DNA from: a virus
IMG/VR virus record: IMGVR_UViG_3300028569_000143
Coordinates: 1-27,311 of that record
DNA: 27,311 bases
Strand: one strand, 5' to 3'
Shown one piece after another: positions 27,308 to 27,311 of the stretch (positions are counted from its first letter, which is position 1; every line of letters begins with the position of its first letter). The notes beneath the pieces were generated by a model, which was not told the origin of the DNA, did not search any database, and saw nothing but the letters and a program-made list of their open reading frames with translations. The translations under genes were made by a program, and so were the position numbers.

Positions 27308-27311
27308 AATT

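Noticed and set aside
1-27311. CRISPR arrays, tRNA or rRNA genes, insertion sequences, integrase or attachment sites
   Set aside because: No regularly spaced repeats, cloverleaf-like segments, transposase motifs or recombinase motifs were found by reading both strands.

Overview
The window is a contiguous piece of a tailed double-stranded DNA phage (or prophage) of a Bacteroidetes host, most likely a Flavobacteriia-type bacterium. The host inference rests on three things. One intergenic promoter matches the Bacteroidetes -33 TTTG / -7 TAnnTTTG pattern. Shine-Dalgarno sequences are almost absent upstream of start codons. Many small and structural proteins are of types I know mainly from Bacteroidetes phages (DUF3127-like SSB, head and tail proteins, small conserved genes). 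No integrase, repressor, tRNA, polymerase or helicase is visible, so lifestyle cannot be decided.

All genes but one are on the minus strand, so the window is read functionally from right to left. (1) 27307-25734: a recombination module with an ERF-family annealing protein, a PD-(D/E)XK exonuclease and small genes. (2) 25750-23892: small genes including an SSB-like DUF3127 protein with an acidic SSB-type tail, a small HTH-like protein, a sigma-like regulator and membrane proteins. (3) 23895-22124: a two-gene sugar module (glycosyltransferase and N-acetyl-sugar amidotransferase), visibly more A+T-rich than its surroundings. (4) 22086-20490: small and large terminase subunits. (5) 20493-11886: tail genes, starting with a gene that carries an apparent -1 programmed frameshift, then large tail structural proteins, a fibre-like protein and the tape measure. 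(6) 11252-11917, plus strand: a lone Stealth-like glycosyl/phosphotransferase candidate. (7) 11225-4598: head genes (protease fusion, scaffold, major capsid, tail-tube-like protein, portal, connectors). (8) 4605-1908: lysis cassette (small membrane protein, holin, amidase, probable unimolecular spanin) followed by a metallophosphoesterase. (9) 1700-1: a separately promoted cluster of tiny genes ending in a C5-cytosine methyltransferase that runs off the window.

Genes are tightly packed. Many junctions are 1-8 nt overlaps of the ATGA or TAATG type, which implies translational coupling and supports the chosen starts. Longer gene-free stretches are few. 1701-1907 holds a promoter, a tandem 13-bp repeat and a hairpin. 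7919-7984 holds a strong directional terminator. 8519-8579 holds a GC-rich hairpin.

The most interesting points are the U9 slippery site with a well-formed -1 frame extension; three separate carbohydrate-active genes in one phage, one of them on the opposite strand between tail and head modules; complete apparent absence of the tetranucleotide GGCC together with scarcity of GATC and excess of GAATTC; and a single-protein spanin. All functional calls come from reading motifs by eye; no database search was possible.
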